A stretch of 64,000 nucleotides of DNA from contig CP114122.1 of NCBI GenBank assembly GCA_029959195.1, positions 434,001-498,000 of the forward strand, read 5' to 3'. The notes beneath the pieces are model-generated. The model was not told the origin of the DNA and ran no database searches. It was given only the letters and a program-made list of their open reading frames with translations. Made by a program: the position numbers and the translations under genes. The stretch comes from Dictyophora rubrovolvata (lineage: Eukaryota > Basidiomycota > Agaricomycetes > Phallales > Phallaceae). Shown in pieces: positions 44,481 to 57,103 of this stretch (position 1 is its first letter; each line of letters starts with the position of its first letter).

Positions 44481-45282
44481 GTGGATGCTACATGCATTGT
44501 TTTCGGGTTCGTCTCCGCTGGCGGGCCTCCGTCGGGCCAATCACACCTAGTCTATAAAGTCAAATCAGCTCCAAAGGCATTATTCTTCGAGCAAATCTAC
44601 CTCATGGATACCCTTCAAATCTATCGGACGCCATCTGCTGTAACTTTACACGACGCTCACGATAAAATATGTTTTGCCATTGAAGCCTCTTTAGCCGATA
44701 ATATGTATTACTTGTCAGTGCGCAGTGTAACTCAATGTCGTCCAAGCATTGGTCCTTATCCTGATTTCTGGCATGAGGAAATTGCAAAAATTGTTTGGAA
44801 TTGCGACACTCCATTCATAATACTTCGCGAGAACAAATTTAATATTGACACCTTTATGCGGTCGGATGGGCTGTTTGATAAGTTTGTCATTTCCACATTT
44901 TATGGATCTCTCACTGATCGTGTTATTTTAGCTCGCGTGTTTTCGTTGGTCCAGGGGATGTACTGCTCAGATGGAAAATTAGACCATGGGCCGTAGAGGT
45001 ATGCTTGAAATCAAAGTTATACCTTAAATTAGACCGGATGACGAATGCGGACTATATTAGCTCAGGAATAATTCAACCGGATTGCTGATTGCTCGATGGC
45101 GACCTCATCAGAACCGAATTAAATCTTTATTCTCAAAGGGCCGGGGCACCGTGTTGGAAATAAACTCGCTATATAATAAGGATACCAACATGCGGAATGC
45201 CATTGTCCTCACTTGGATCATTATCGATGGTTTACTGCTGCGGAGGGAGCAAAACTATAACAATAGCAATAACATATTGTAA
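44481..45282 (+). CDS. DUF6593-like agaricomycete protein
   Basis: Three exons (44481-44881, 44932-44998, 45061-45282) close in frame to 229 residues; an ATG at 44604 could be the true start. After splicing the order resembles DUF6593 proteins of mushrooms: DTLQIYRTPSAVTLHDA, HEEIAKIVW, RVFVGPGDVLLRWKI, LLIARWRPH, then a hydrophobic C-terminal strand AIVLTWIIIDGLLLRRE. The function of the family is unknown. The splice sites are good (GTTTGT..TTTTAG and GTATGC..ATTAG), but I have no independent support for the model. It lies between BPL1 and the 3' end of myosin and converges on the latter with only about 20 bp between stop codons. Confidence 0.6.
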
Positions 45283-45304
45283 AGATGGTACTAATTTCAA
45301 TATG

Positions 45305-48300
45305 TTATGTAGTGTGGTATAATTTGGTTTCCAAACCAATAATTCGAAGATTCAATTCTTTGATTTGTTTCTGGAGGCTTGTCTATGGATCACAAGAGCG
45401 ATGAGGATAGAAAAAGGTTTCTTGAAAATTCATTCACTCACGTTTTGCTTGTCGAGCTCGGCATTTTCAGCACGAGTTTTGTTGAGCTCAGTCCGACTTT
45501 CATTTGCTGATACTTCTGCTTTTTTGAGTCTCTCATTGGCCGTGTTGACCTTATCCTGCTGTTCCTCAAGTGCGCTCCGAAGTTCTTGTTTCTCGAGATG
45601 CATGGCTTGTAACGCGCGGTCTGAGGACATCTTCTCCAAGTGATCTTGAGCAATATCATTTAATCGGCCTTCAAGCTGTCGGCGTGCTTTTTGCAATGCC
45701 GTACGATCGGCTTCGGCATCGTCCAGTACCGCACGCAGTTCACGGACTTGAGACAGCAAGGAAACAATCTGGGTTTGTTGCTCCGTATTCGTATGATTAG
45801 AGGCCTCGTACGCTGCTGTTAAATCGCCGATCTTGGTCTCCAAACGATCCTTCTCTTTCTTCCATGTACCGCCACTGTAAACTTCGTCGTCCAGGCGAAG
45901 TTGCAATTCACCTTGTAGTTTCCGGACTTGGATTTCAGCCTTATCCTTCAATTTACGCTCTTTTTCAAGCTCGCTCAAAGCTTTCTGGGCCTTCTCTTCT
46001 TGTTGCCTAGCGGTCTTCGCTTTGGCACGTAATTCAGCGCGCTCCCGTTCCACTTCGCGAGATAAATCTTCGGCTTCACCTGCTAGGCGTGATTTGGTCT
46101 TCTCTAGTGATCTAATGTACGCGACCTGACTCTGCAGCTCAAATTGGGCGTCAGCGAGCTGACGATCAGTAACTTTCTTAGCCTCTTCGAGAACGTGGAC
46201 ATGTTCAACGATTGTCTTGTCTTGTTTGGAACGCAATTGCGAGATTTCCCAGTCACGCTTGTGTATATCATCCAATGCTTTTTTGAGCTCCTTTTCCAGC
46301 TTGGAAATTCTATCCTTTAACTTGACGGTTTCGGAGCTATGTGATCTAATAGTTTGCTCCAGTTGGCTACGCTTTGTATTTTCAGATTCAAGTTGCTTCT
46401 TAACCCCTTGAAGTTGTCGGACCCAGGAAGCCTTCTCGCGTTCGGTTTGAAGGATAGCGTCCTCATAATCTTGATGCTTCGATTGGGCTGCAGTAAGCTG
46501 ACGTTCCAAACTCTAACGATCATCCCCTAGAGGTCATACACTGTCTTAACATGAGAATGGGTAGCGCACCTCTTTGGATTTAATTGCTTCTGCCAATTGA
46601 TTATCAGTTTCAATTTGGCGGATGCGTATGACTTGTAGTTCCAACTCGGCAGAGCGTTTCGCTTTTTCGACACCTATCAAAGCCGCTTCTGCCGCTTTCC
46701 GTTGTTCCTCAAGCCTCTTCTCCGACCTTGACAGTCCATCACGGATTTTCTCGAGAGATTGCAGCTGAGTTTGGAGAGAGTCAACTTCAAGTTTCAACTT
46801 GGTCTGTTCTTCCGACGCCACACGATGAACTTCTGTGAGCTGTTCTTGTAGCGTATCAGCCGCTCTACGAAGGTTTGTCAACTCTTGCTCCTTAATTCGC
46901 TCTACATCGGCATGTTTAGAAGCTTCCGAGGTTTTGGCATCGATCAAGGCGCGTAATTCATCGATTTCGGTTTGAAGTTTAATGCGAATCTGATTATCTC
47001 GTTCGCGATCTTGAGCTTGAGCCTTCAGCTTCGAAGTCGACTGGGTCAGCTGAGTTTGCAGTTCGGCAATCTGCTTCACCAAATTCTCGCCATCTTCTTT
47101 AGACACAGTCAGCTCCTTGGTAATCCGATTGATATCCGCCTCCCGCTTTCGAATGATGTTCGCGTAGTCGATGGCGGTGCGAGTCAGCTCCATAATCTGC
47201 TCCTTTGATTGGCGTACTTCCTTCTCCAACCCTTCCGCTTTGGTATGACCAGCATCTCTAAAAACGGGATAGGATAGATATATAATACAGAAGATTGAAA
47301 AAACTAACCAACCTTGCTTCAACTTCTGCTAATAGTTTGGTTCGAAGCTCACTAACAGCAATGTCCATTCGTTCCTTAACTCGTACAATATCCTCTTCGC
47401 GATTGGCAAGTAAAAGTTGTAGCTCTTCCTTGGCCTTCTCTAACTCTTCCTTCACTATCGTTAAAGTCGTAATGGATTCATCCGCAGCCTTCAATTTTTT
47501 AAGAAAATCAGCTTCCTGGACATTTCGACTTTCCACCTCTTTCTCTAGTCGCGACAGATGAGATGATGCTTCATCAAAGGCATCCTTAAGAGCCTCATAC
47601 TTCTTGTCAGCCGCTGCTTTAGCTGACATGGCGCGGTCTAGTTGAGACTCTAAAGTTTCTATATCAGCCTGCAAGGCGATCGCTTCTTCTTCTAATTCGC
47701 TTTCGCGTTTCTTGCTTCGTTCTAATAACGCATCTTTGTCAATCGCCAGATTACGCTCGGCTTCGAGCTCAACCTCTACTTTGCGTTTTTCTTGTTCTAT
47801 ACGCATCTTTAAAGCCTCTAGAGCCTCCTTCTCTCGATGATCACGTTCAGCGCGTTCACGAATGAGCTCCAGTTCAACCTCTTTCTTGCGAAGCTCCTCA
47901 TCATTACGTGTGGCTGCCAAAAGAGGACGAACCTAGACATATTCTCAAACAACTGGAAACGGTACTGCAATCTTTTTACCTTTGTATAGAGCTGCCACCA
48001 GGGCCAGCTCTTTAATTCACCGTAGATGCGAGCATTGCGCTGAATGGTTCTGACTGCAACAGCCCTATTAAGTATCTTCTTCATCTGCCGGCGAGCGGTC
48101 CACTTTCGAGCCACGGCCTGAAGTCTTGAGAACACATCATACAACAAGGCGTCTCTGCGTTCCTCAAGCTCGGCTAATACACCTGCTTTAAAAAAGACTT
48201 TAGAGGTACCGATTTTGAAAACAGTTTTATCAAGTTCTAAAGCATCGACCATCCTTAAGCATGCCTTTCGACCGTCCATGTATCCCTTTGGAATGACTCC

Positions 48301-50889
48301 AGGAGTTAAGACTTCATATCTTTGACGGAACTCGAGGAAAGGTAACCTGTTAGGATAGCCTAAACGAGCAATACGGATACCTTCCAGGACACCGTTGCAT
48401 CGGAGCTGATCCAGGATGAGAGGTATATCGACTTTTCCGGGCTTTTTAAGCTGATTGGGTACAATGCAACGAACGAAGTGCGGCTGCGTTGCTTGAAGTT
48501 GAACCATAAGACTTGCCAGTTGTTCTTTGTGACGCTGACTGACAGTCCTGAAAGCGCCCTTCTTGAGGACTCTTTTCTTGCCAATTGTCGCGGAAGTCTG
48601 AATTTCGTTGTAATCTTCAAATAGAGAGGCAATGCACCGCTCAGAAGAACTGGCCAAAACTTTACCGAGGTTGTCGTTTAACGGATCTTTATTCTTGTCC
48701 AGCCAACCATCTGTTCGGTATTCGACTTTTCCAGCATAGTGTTGAATTATAAATCCTTCGCCTTGATCAAATCTTGCTCTAGAGTACTTTGATCGTCCAG
48801 GATGGGGCATGTCGCCCTCTGGAGTGTCACTGTTCCAGAGATAGTGCAGTTTATTTGTGAACGTTAAATCGGTGGCTTTGGGCATGATACATTCCTCGTC
48901 TAGACAACTCAATACACCGATTATATTGCCGCTTGATTCAATGAGATCAATTGTGGGCTGAAGATCTAATCCAAAGTTGACGAAATCCCACTCGATTCTT
49001 TCCCGCTGATATTCTTCTTGCTCGAGGACGAACATGTGGTGATTAAAAAACTGCTGCAATTTCTCGTTCGTATAGTTAATCATTAATTGTTCGAAGCCAT
49101 TAATGTTCTGTGAAGAGTTACAACTAAGAGAGAAGTACGCGCAAAAAAAAAGAACTCAACATACAAATATTTCGAAACCAGCAATATCCAAGACACCGAT
49201 GAAAGTGCTTTTCGAAGTAGGTCGTTCCAAAGCACGATTGACTCGATCTACCAAGGCACTAAAACTCTTTTCATAAAGAGTTTTACAAAGCGATGACAAC
49301 TCGTCCGCTGCTTGTTGTTTAGTCCTGGCTTGAGTGACCCATTCACGACCAGCAAGCACTCGAGGACGAAGGACAGCTTTCGTGAACTCCTGAACGGACA
49401 ATCCAAGAAGATGGCAAGCTTTTTCCGCTTGGGAGGGATCTCTAATTTGTGCCTGATCTGAACCAGCGATCTCAATATTCCCAATATGTAGAATTGCGGC
49501 CACGACTTTGAAAAGTTCCAGTTGTTCGTTTTGCGTAAAGCCAACGATTTCTAGAGCGTTCTTTAGAAGCCGCCATTCGTCTCGATCATCGACTCCATCG
49601 ATAGTGGCGCGACTGTGCTTTAGATATTCATAATCCTCCACGGAGCCCTCCAAGAGTAGAGTATCTGAACAATATACTCATCCTGTCTGAATCGAACGAA
49701 TTGTTTGAAAATACCTTTGAAAGCCGCATCACCTTCTAGCAATTGATAAAATACATGAAAGCTTCGCTCGGCCTCGGACCGTGTTACAACTCTACTCTTC
49801 TCCAATAAGTACCAATCAATGTTAGCTCCGGCTATACTTCCATCTGAAGAGAAGCCAATTCGAATGAATTTACCCTGGGACGAGAGTTAAGAAAAGTAAT
49901 CTAGACAAAACCTGGATTACGTACAAATCGACTGGAGTTATTGTTTCGTTGTGTTTGTGCGTTCCCGAAAGCTTCCAAGATAGGATTGGCCTGTAAGATC
50001 TGACGTTCTAGTATACCTAGTTTACTTGAAGAGCTGGACTGGGGTCTAGGTTTAAAGCTCGAGCGTGAGGATGTAGATGGGGAACCGGTGAGAGAACTTG
50101 CGATACCAGATGATGAGCGAATGTGAGGCTGTGGTTGTGCATGATATGAATCTGCCGCGATGGCGGCTAGGTATTGAATGACTTTCTTCGTATTTTCAGT
50201 TTTCCCAGCACCTGATTCCCCGCTATGAAGAAAAAAATGTACATAAACACTTATGATTGCTGTGCAAACAAACACATACGTAACAAGGATGCTTTGGTTC
50301 TCCCTCTCCTCCATCATATTCGTCCAGGCTCGTTCTGCAATGGCAAAAATGTGGGGTGGGTTATCGTCCTTCCGTTTTCCCCGATATTGTTGAATGATCG
50401 TGTCGGTATACAACGGTAAAATGGTGTAGGGGTTTATAGCGACCAAGAACAGGCCAGAGTAGGTCTACACGGGATCCATAAACCACTTGATTCAAAATGA
50501 TGTCTAGAACGTACATATATTGCGCCCGAGCTGTATCTGAGCCGGAGATTGTGCACAACGCTAGCTTCATTCAAAAAGGTAAGATCCGCAATATCGTCAA
50601 CTCGGTCGAATTTAGGTGGATTCATCTTTGACAAAGCGTACAAAGGTACTTTCCGTATCTGAAAGTTGGTTTGGAAAGACTCCTAACTTTCTTATGATGT
50701 GAACTTACTCACCTCTCCGCCTGTAGCCATTACGACTTCTCCAATATCACCGTCTTCTTCAATAACCCATCCTCCGAGGTATCCTTCTTTCTCATCTGGA
50801 ATCCAAACCCATTTTTTCTCATTAAATTCGGCTTGTAGAGCAGCGGCTCGAGCTGCCTCCGCACCCTCAGAAATCCGTGGTGGTGGCAT
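45305..50889 (-). CDS. myo2: Class II myosin heavy chain (cytokinetic), tail apparently shortened
   Basis: The N-terminus starts at 50889 ([16 protein letters not shown]) with the SH3-like [18 protein letters not shown]. The motor shows [21 protein letters not shown]-loop [19 protein letters not shown] (50225-50160), a Ser-rich loop-1 insertion of about 45 residues, [20 protein letters not shown] and DIAGFEIF, then the [17 protein letters not shown] relay region. An IQ-type neck (about 48000-48200) and a coiled coil running to the end follow. The last exon, after a GTGAGT intron, ends [20 protein letters not shown] just before the stop at 45305. Related fungal tails, as I recall them, continue well beyond this LETK block, so the C-terminus looks truncated. 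It powers the actomyosin ring. Confidence 0.93.
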
Positions 50890-51592
50890 GAGTGACTTTC
50901 TGAGCTCGAGAGCTCTGTCCTGGCGAATGTCGGTGACGACGCGTCCTAAAAGTAACACGTGACAAAACCCTGACGGCCGAGCACGAACATATTTAAAGCC
51001 CGTGTCTTAATTAGAAGGGGTATGTAGCCGACTTTGCGTGGGCCAAGGAACTAAAAAAAAATGCAGCCAGTGACACAACAACTGCTATTCGTACTCGAGT
51101 CGTTTGCGCGACTATCTCGAATTTTCTTAGCAATAAAACAGACCTTTATATTCAGGAGTGGGCAATGTCTACTACTGCTGAGGAAAGAAAACAGCGGCGC
51201 AAAGATCACACTTCTTTGTCGGTGAGTGACTGTATTTGAAGTCGTAATATGAAGGAGTTCTAGACAGAATAGTAAAATCCTTAGATGTTCTTTGAAATGG
51301 GTATTCCTGGCGAAGCTGCCCATTAGATAGGAAAGGGCACATACACGGGCTTGCCATATATTCCCTAAAGATAGGACATGCTTCTATCTTACTTAGCAGG
51401 CGTTCCAGATTAATCACGTCCTAAATGTATATATCTAATGGTTGTCGTGCCCTTCGGGTTAAGACTTGCAATTGCGCCAGAATGGCCACACCTATGTTTC
51501 CATAACTTAAACCAGTTTCGTAACACGACGTAAAAACAACATTGAGAAAGGTAGTACTTCCTATACACTAGTATGTGGATTATATATGGCAT
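50890..51592. other. Spacer between SNF5 3' end and myosin promoter
   Basis: About 700 bases with only short, unconvincing frames. It probably holds the myosin promoter and 5' UTR. A possible upstream splice acceptor (CTTTTAG near 50942) leaves room for an extra 5' exon. Confidence 0.4.
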
Positions 51593-54500
51593 TTACTGTG
51601 TAGTACTCATGAGGGAGCGGTAGAGTTGATTCTTGCATTGACTTTAGCTCTGTGATTTCGGTTTTTTAAATGCACATCAAAGTTCGCAAGGGTTTCTTCC
51701 GGTCCCGGGGTATATAGCTGGAAGGCAGAAGAGAAAGAAAAAAAAGGGTTCAGTCAAATGCCGGCAGGCTAATAAAACAACAACAACAACATACTTTTCC
51801 CGGACAGTCGAGGCATTTGACTCTCCATTCAGGCGGAGCGTTTGGGTCGGTGCTTTTACGCAAGACAACGTCAAACTTGTCATCAACGTAACGCGATTGC
51901 ATTTCATCCAAAGCTCGTTTCAGCCAATCCGGTCGCTGAACAGAAATCTAATAAATGGCCAAATAAGCTTTCACGATGAATATAATAGTTATTGAATACC
52001 TTCATGGCGGCGGGCTTCGAGACAGCTACAGGTGGTGAAGCTTGCGATATTAAAGGGGATGGAGGTAAAGGTGGTAAAGATGGCGTATGGTTTGTTGAGG
52101 CACTGGCCGTGACATTGTGAGCTGGAGTCGCAGGAATTTCCGGTATAGGCGCAGATAGCGACTCTGATCGAGCCTTTTCTCCAGCATTTTTTGAAGCCAG
52201 AGGAGGCTCTTCAGAGCTCGATGAGTCAGTGGGGCTGGCAGCGTTTGCAGACAACACGCCAGGACCATTGTTACCGACATTTATGTTGTTGCTGCCGTTA
52301 TTGCTACTGTTATTATTGTTATTGTTGTTGCTGTTGTTATTATGGCTCACGTCTGCGTTCGAACCAATGGAAACAGGCTTCACAACTTGCTCTTTAACAT
52401 CTTCGTCCGAAAGCTCTTTATCTTCCTCTTTTTCTCCCTTCTTTCTTGCTGCCTCACTAGGTGGCGCCGTCGTCCGAGCGATTGCAGCTTTCCTTTTACC
52501 AACACCGCCCTTTCCCTTTTCGGTTTCAACCCTTAATTTTGAATGATATTCTGCGTCAATGCGATATTCCACAGGACGAGGCCTTCTGTGCCTATGATAG
52601 AATTTCCCGCATGGCCCACATTGGCTCTTGTCACCTAAAGGTCCTTTCCTACGACCGACCGCAATGTTTTCAGGACAACCGCAATTTGAACAGTGCCAAA
52701 CGCCATCGATAATATTTTCGTGCTGTCCCTCCGCATATTCTCTTTCTTTGGCCTCTTTCTCCATGTCACGGAGTTGCTTGGCTGTCAAACGAGCAGGCGG
52801 CAAGGGCGGCGGCGGAGGCGGTGGAAGTAATAATGCGTCGTCGTCATCGTCTAGATTTGTATCTGCGCCATCCTTCGCGTTGCCAGAGCGACGTTTGTAC
52901 CTCGAAGGATCGAGACTTGTTGAGACTGGCGGAACAGTGAGTTTGGCGCGAGCTCGATATACATTAGGTGGTAGTGGAGGAGGCTTGAACAGCCGTTGAG
53001 GAGGTTGAGGGGGTTGCTGGGGAGGAGGCATTAATCCTTTCTTTGGCGTCTCTTTGATAGGGCGTATAGGGAATGGATCCGGGAGGTTCATTTGCACGGG
53101 AGATCCACCATTCTCGCTGGCGACCATGTTAGCAATGTTGACTGAAGCCGCGGCTGCAGCTGCCCGTCTGCTTGTAGTCATTGTTATGTTGGTTGAACCC
53201 TGAGAACCTTGACCACCCAAAACAGAATTGTCCAATTCAGAAAAGCCAATACCGGATGTGCGATATGTCCTATCAGGTATAATTCTTCCGCTGATCGTGA
53301 AGGAACCAGACGTGCCACCAGCAGCTTTTGAACGCACGGTTCTTCTCTTCCTCTTGATCTCCTTTTCTCGTTCTTTTTCATTCTTTTCAATCTCACTATC
53401 GCTCATATAATTAAGCAAAGGCATATGAGCGTGCGCGCTCTCGAAGGTACGAGCAAGGGTGGACCGCGTCAGCGGTGGCAGGAATGTTGGACGTAGCTCG
53501 TCATCTTCGACTGGCTGACCGGCCAGACCAGAGAATATAGCTTTGCGATATGCATAGACCTGCTCTCGAATTTGATGAGCAAGGGCAGTAGTAAATTCGC
53601 CCGAAAGACCTAATTCAGCGGTATACTGTACGGCGAACTGTTCAGGGGAATTGCTAGTGCAAGCCAAATCCCATTCAAATTGATCTTCCAGTTTCATGCT
53701 GCCAACGAGGATATCAATCTGTTTTGGTGAAAGTCAGGGGCAGATATATCATGGTGTCTGTTGATTTGCGATGGAGGAAAAATCAAAAGGAAATACACAC
53801 CTTTATAAGAACTCTCCATTCTTCATCCATACCAAGGCTTGACACTGGTTCCTTTGGGCGTAGTTCCTCGACTGACATGGGCACGTCTCCCATAATTTCG
53901 GAGACATCCACACCAAGCAATCTCCGTGTCTTCCTTCTCTTCAACGTCTTATTAGCAATCTTTGGACTTTCATCACCTGCGTCATCTTCACTTTCCCATG
54001 CGGTACGGACGTAGCCTCGTTCAGTTCGAATGCCCTTACGCCAAGCACCCCACCATGTTTCACCATTGAAATCTAGAATGCCGTTGGATATAGGGGTCAT
54101 ATCATCTAGTTCGGTGACATGTTCCTGTAGTTGTTCGTGTATGGCTTTAGCTATTGTATGAACGTAATGCGACGCGAGTTTAAAGTCGTCAACGATACTC
54201 TGAGCAAACGTCTCCGGTTTGACAAGTGGATCTAAGAGGGAAGAGGAGTGAATGGAAAGGCGTTTTATTGCGCGACAATAATCACCATTGATATTCCAAA
54301 CAAATGTCTCGCGAAGTTTGTGATGTTCGACGTCCAACTCCAAACGGATGGGAACAAGATCCTCCTTTCTGTTGGATAGATCGCTTTTGAGTTTGGAAGG
54401 ACTGCGGTAATAGGAACAATTTTTTATATATAAGTTTAAACATTTTGTCTTTCTAGAGAAAAATAAAATAAAATAAAAACCGGAACGACGACTCACAATC

Positions 54501-55666
54501 TTAAGCCTTGAGACCTGATACCAGCTCTGCGCAGTTTTTCTAGTCTCTCCTTGCGTTTCCTGTCCGGCCAAAGAATCCCAAACCGTTCGCGATCCATACC
54601 GTGGCGTGAGGTAACCTCTTCCTCCCACCAACCAATTTTTGCTCGCAAAGCCTCTGCTAGCTCTCTATTAGCACGTTCTCTTGTGGCGCTACACGCCTTT
54701 TCATAGGCCTTATCCCGATCTATCCACTCCTTCATGCTCTTGAGGTCATCTTGAGACAAAGGAGGGATGGCGACACCGGAACCGGCAAGAGGCACGGTGG
54801 TAGTTCGAGTGATGGCAGGATTAAGGGATAAGCCAAGAGGCGGCAAATTGTTAGACCCAGGAACAGCAACAGTGGATGAAGACTGAGGCCGTTTAGGGTC
54901 GACAGGCGGTAGCATTTTGAAGGGAGTAGGAGCGGTGCCAACCATTTGCGTTGAAGGTGGTGGTGGAGGAGGAGGAGGAGGATGAGGATGATGTTGGGAA
55001 GGGGCTGGGGAAGGAGAATGGGGCACTTTGCGTTTTCTCAGGGAAGGACTGTGTTGCATCGACGTCGGGGTACCAGGTGTGACGGACTGGCGGGAATGGG
55101 TTTGATGCTGCAAAGCCTGTTGATGTTGATGAAGATGTGCCTGGGCTTGGGCTTGGGCTTGGGCTTGTGCTAATGCGGGAGTAGAAACAGATTGCTGTAT
55201 CTGCAGCTGAGATTGGGGATGTAACGGAAATCGACCATCAGGTGGCGGTTGCGATTGCGGTTGAGACGACGGCAGCGATTGTTGCTGTTGCTGAGGATGC
55301 ATGGGAGATGACATGTCGCCCGGAAACTGCTGCTGACCACCAGCATGTTGTTGGTGAAATTGTGGTGACTGCTGGTACTGGGGATCAAAAGGGCCTTGTG
55401 AGGGAAACCTTTGCTGCTGCAGATGGGATGGCGTGGAGGGGTGATGCAGCGGCAAAGACTGTCTGTTAGCCGTGCCTGGACGAGTTGAAGGCGGCCGCTG
55501 CTGCTGTTGTTGTTGCTGCTGCTGAGGCGGCGGGGGAGGCATCATCATCATCATTCGTGCAGCATCATAGCCGGGGAATTGCTGCTGCTGGGGAAGTGCC
55601 GACAATGACTTCCGCTGGTGGTGGTGATGCTGTTGTTGCTGTTGTTGATGTTGTTGTTGTTGCTGT

Positions 55667-55699
<33 letters not shown>

Positions 55700-55782
55700 T
55701 GGTGGTGCTGTTGCTGCTGCTGCTGCGACGGTGGCGGCGGGGATGAGTAAAACTGCTGAGATGGATTAAACGGATACGCCAT
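51593..55782 (-). CDS. SNF5: SNF5/SFH1-type chromatin remodeller subunit with a GATA-like zinc finger
   Basis: The start at 55782 (MAYPFNPSQQFYSS) opens a long Gln/Pro-rich N-terminus with poly-Gln runs. The SNF5 domain follows across several exons: DLVPIRLELDVEHHKLRETF, LVKPETFAQSIVDDF, then after an intron DILVGSMKLEDQFEWDLACT and FAVQYTAELGLSGEFTTALA. Downstream are an SDSEIEKNEKE acidic/basic patch, a Pro-rich region, a GATA-like finger (C-S-N-C-G-C..C-G-P-C, about 52620-52700), an Asn-rich run, and a conserved end (YTPGPEETLANFDVHLKNR). SNF5 is a core SWI/SNF subunit that binds the nucleosome acidic patch. The added finger is, to my knowledge, a fungal feature. Confidence 0.93.
55495..55740 (-). 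repeat. CAG/CAA repeat tracts coding poly-Gln in SNF5
   Basis: Two dense runs of CAG/CAA (minus strand) at about 55497-55526 and 55630-55725, interrupted by His codons, encode Gln-rich segments. They are mixed codons, not pure trinucleotide repeats, which should limit slippage. Confidence 0.85.
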
Positions 55783-55847
55783 GAAGAGAAGGGAAGGCTG
55801 AGTGTGGTCGGAGTTCCTGTCAGCACTTGTGGGCGTCTGTGGGGCAT
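55783..55847. promoter_or_regulatory. 65-bp divergent spacer, SNF5 and TPT-family gene
   Basis: Only 65 bp separate the SNF5 ATG (minus) from the ATG of the transporter (plus). The transporter start cannot be moved downstream, because the next Met lies inside the membrane domain. The 5' UTRs must be very short, overlap the opposite gene, or include upstream exons. Confidence 0.6.
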
Positions 55848-56936
55848 ATGTCGTCGACGCTGACCTCGTCGCCTTCAAAGATCGCAGGGCTGCTGAAGCT
55901 GGTCTCGTTCAATTCTCGAAAATGGCGCAGATTCCTCAACTCAGAGCCGTTTTGGCTGCTGCTTTATTTTCTGTTCAACCTCTCACTAACGCTCTACAAC
56001 AAGCTCGTCCTCGTCCGCTTCCCATTCCCGTACACACTCACTGCCCTGCACACCTTCAGCGGCACTCTGGGCTCTTATCTCGCTATGGAGCTTGACTATT
56101 TCACGCCGGCGAATCTCTCCAAACGCGAGACATTTCTGCTTTCCCTGTTTTCGCTGCTGTACACCATCAACATCGCAATTTCCAATCTCTCCCTCCAGCT
56201 CGTCACAATTCCCTTCCACCAGGTCGTCAGAGCATCTACTCCCATCTTCATCGTCATCCTCTCTTATTTCTCTCTCGCCCGCAACGCTAATGCCAGCTCC
56301 ATGTCGGCACCCAAGCTCGTCTCTCTGCTTCCCGTCATCGCTGGTGTCGCCCTTGCAACTTACGGCGACTACTATTTCTCCATGCCCGGTCTTCTCCTCA
56401 CTCTCCTCGGCACATTGCTTGCAGCGCTCAAGACAATCGCCACCCATCTCCTCCAGACAGGCCAGTATGCCTCCTCCAGACGCTTCGCCCGCATTCTTCC
56501 GACTCGTGCCCTCAAACTGCATCCTCTCGACCTGCTCTTACGAATGTCCCCTCTCGCCTTCATACAGTGTGTCGTGTACGCCTATCTCTCTGGAGAACTC
56601 GACCGAGTCCATGCCTACAGCGTTGCCAACATGAATAGTCGACGAGCTGCATCCCTCGCTATCAATGCCGCTATCGCATTCGCCCTCAACGTCGTCAGCT
56701 TCACTGCCAACTCCAAAGTAGGTCCACTCAGCATGACCGTCGCTGCCAATGTAAAGCAAGTGCTCACCATCCTCCTTGCCGTGTCCATATTCGATCTTAC
56801 CATCACCCCAACCAACGCTCTCGGGATCGTTTTAACCCTTTTCGGCGGTGCATGGTACGCGCTGGTCGAATATTCCGAGAAGCGCCGTCAATTTCGTATC
56901 CACTCCCTCACCAATCCATCCATTGCCAAAAGCTGA
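55848..56936 (+). CDS. Triose-phosphate/nucleotide-sugar transporter family (TPT) protein
   Basis: A single-exon frame of 362 residues with about ten hydrophobic helices, starting MSSTLTSSPSKIAGLL. Family features are visible: FNLSLTLYNKLVLVRFPFPY in the first helical pair, VVRASTPIFIVILSYF, LKTIATHLLQTGQYA and MTVAANVKQVLTILLAVSIF, with NALGIVLTLFGGAWYALVEY near the end. The usual family length is 300-400 residues. Members sit in Golgi or ER membranes and exchange phosphorylated sugars or nucleotide-sugars; the substrate cannot be told from the sequence. It is unusual here in lacking introns. Its C-terminus converges on the ferredoxin gene, 167 bp away. Confidence 0.9.
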   Translation: MSSTLTSSPSKIAGLLKLVSFNSRKWRRFLNSEPFWLLLYFLFNLSLTLYNKLVLVRFPFPYTLTALHTFSGTLGSYLAMELDYFTPANLSKRETFLLSLFSLLYTINIAISNLSLQLVTIPFHQVVRASTPIFIVILSYFSLARNANASSMSAPKLVSLLPVIAGVALATYGDYYFSMPGLLLTLLGTLLAALKTIATHLLQTGQYASSRRFARILPTRALKLHPLDLLLRMSPLAFIQCVVYAYLSGELDRVHAYSVANMNSRRAASLAINAAIAFALNVVSFTANSKVGPLSMTVAANVKQVLTILLAVSIFDLTITPTNALGIVLTLFGGAWYALVEYSEKRRQFRIHSLTNPSIAKS

Positions 56937-57103
56937 ATAAAAAAGGACAGCTAGACTACTTGTACATATACCCTTTGTCGTCGTCGTCGCCGCCGTCATC
57001 GTTGTCTATCACATGTAACCCCTTTAAATTTCATCAATGCTTTGTTGGTTTTGCGCCTGACATGAAAATACATAGAGACTTAACCTATCTGTCATAATAT
57101 ATA

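Noticed and set aside
45570-47561. Plus-strand open frames opposite the myosin tail
   Set aside because: They are mirrors of long coiled-coil coding sequence; such codon patterns often leave the antisense frame open.
54982-55769. Gly/Ala/Val-rich plus-strand frames opposite the SNF5 N-terminus
   Set aside because: They are antisense translations of CAG/CAA and Pro-rich repeats.
55986-56634. Two long frames overlapping the TPT-family gene
   Set aside because: Both are shadows of an intron-free membrane-protein gene with a clear family match.
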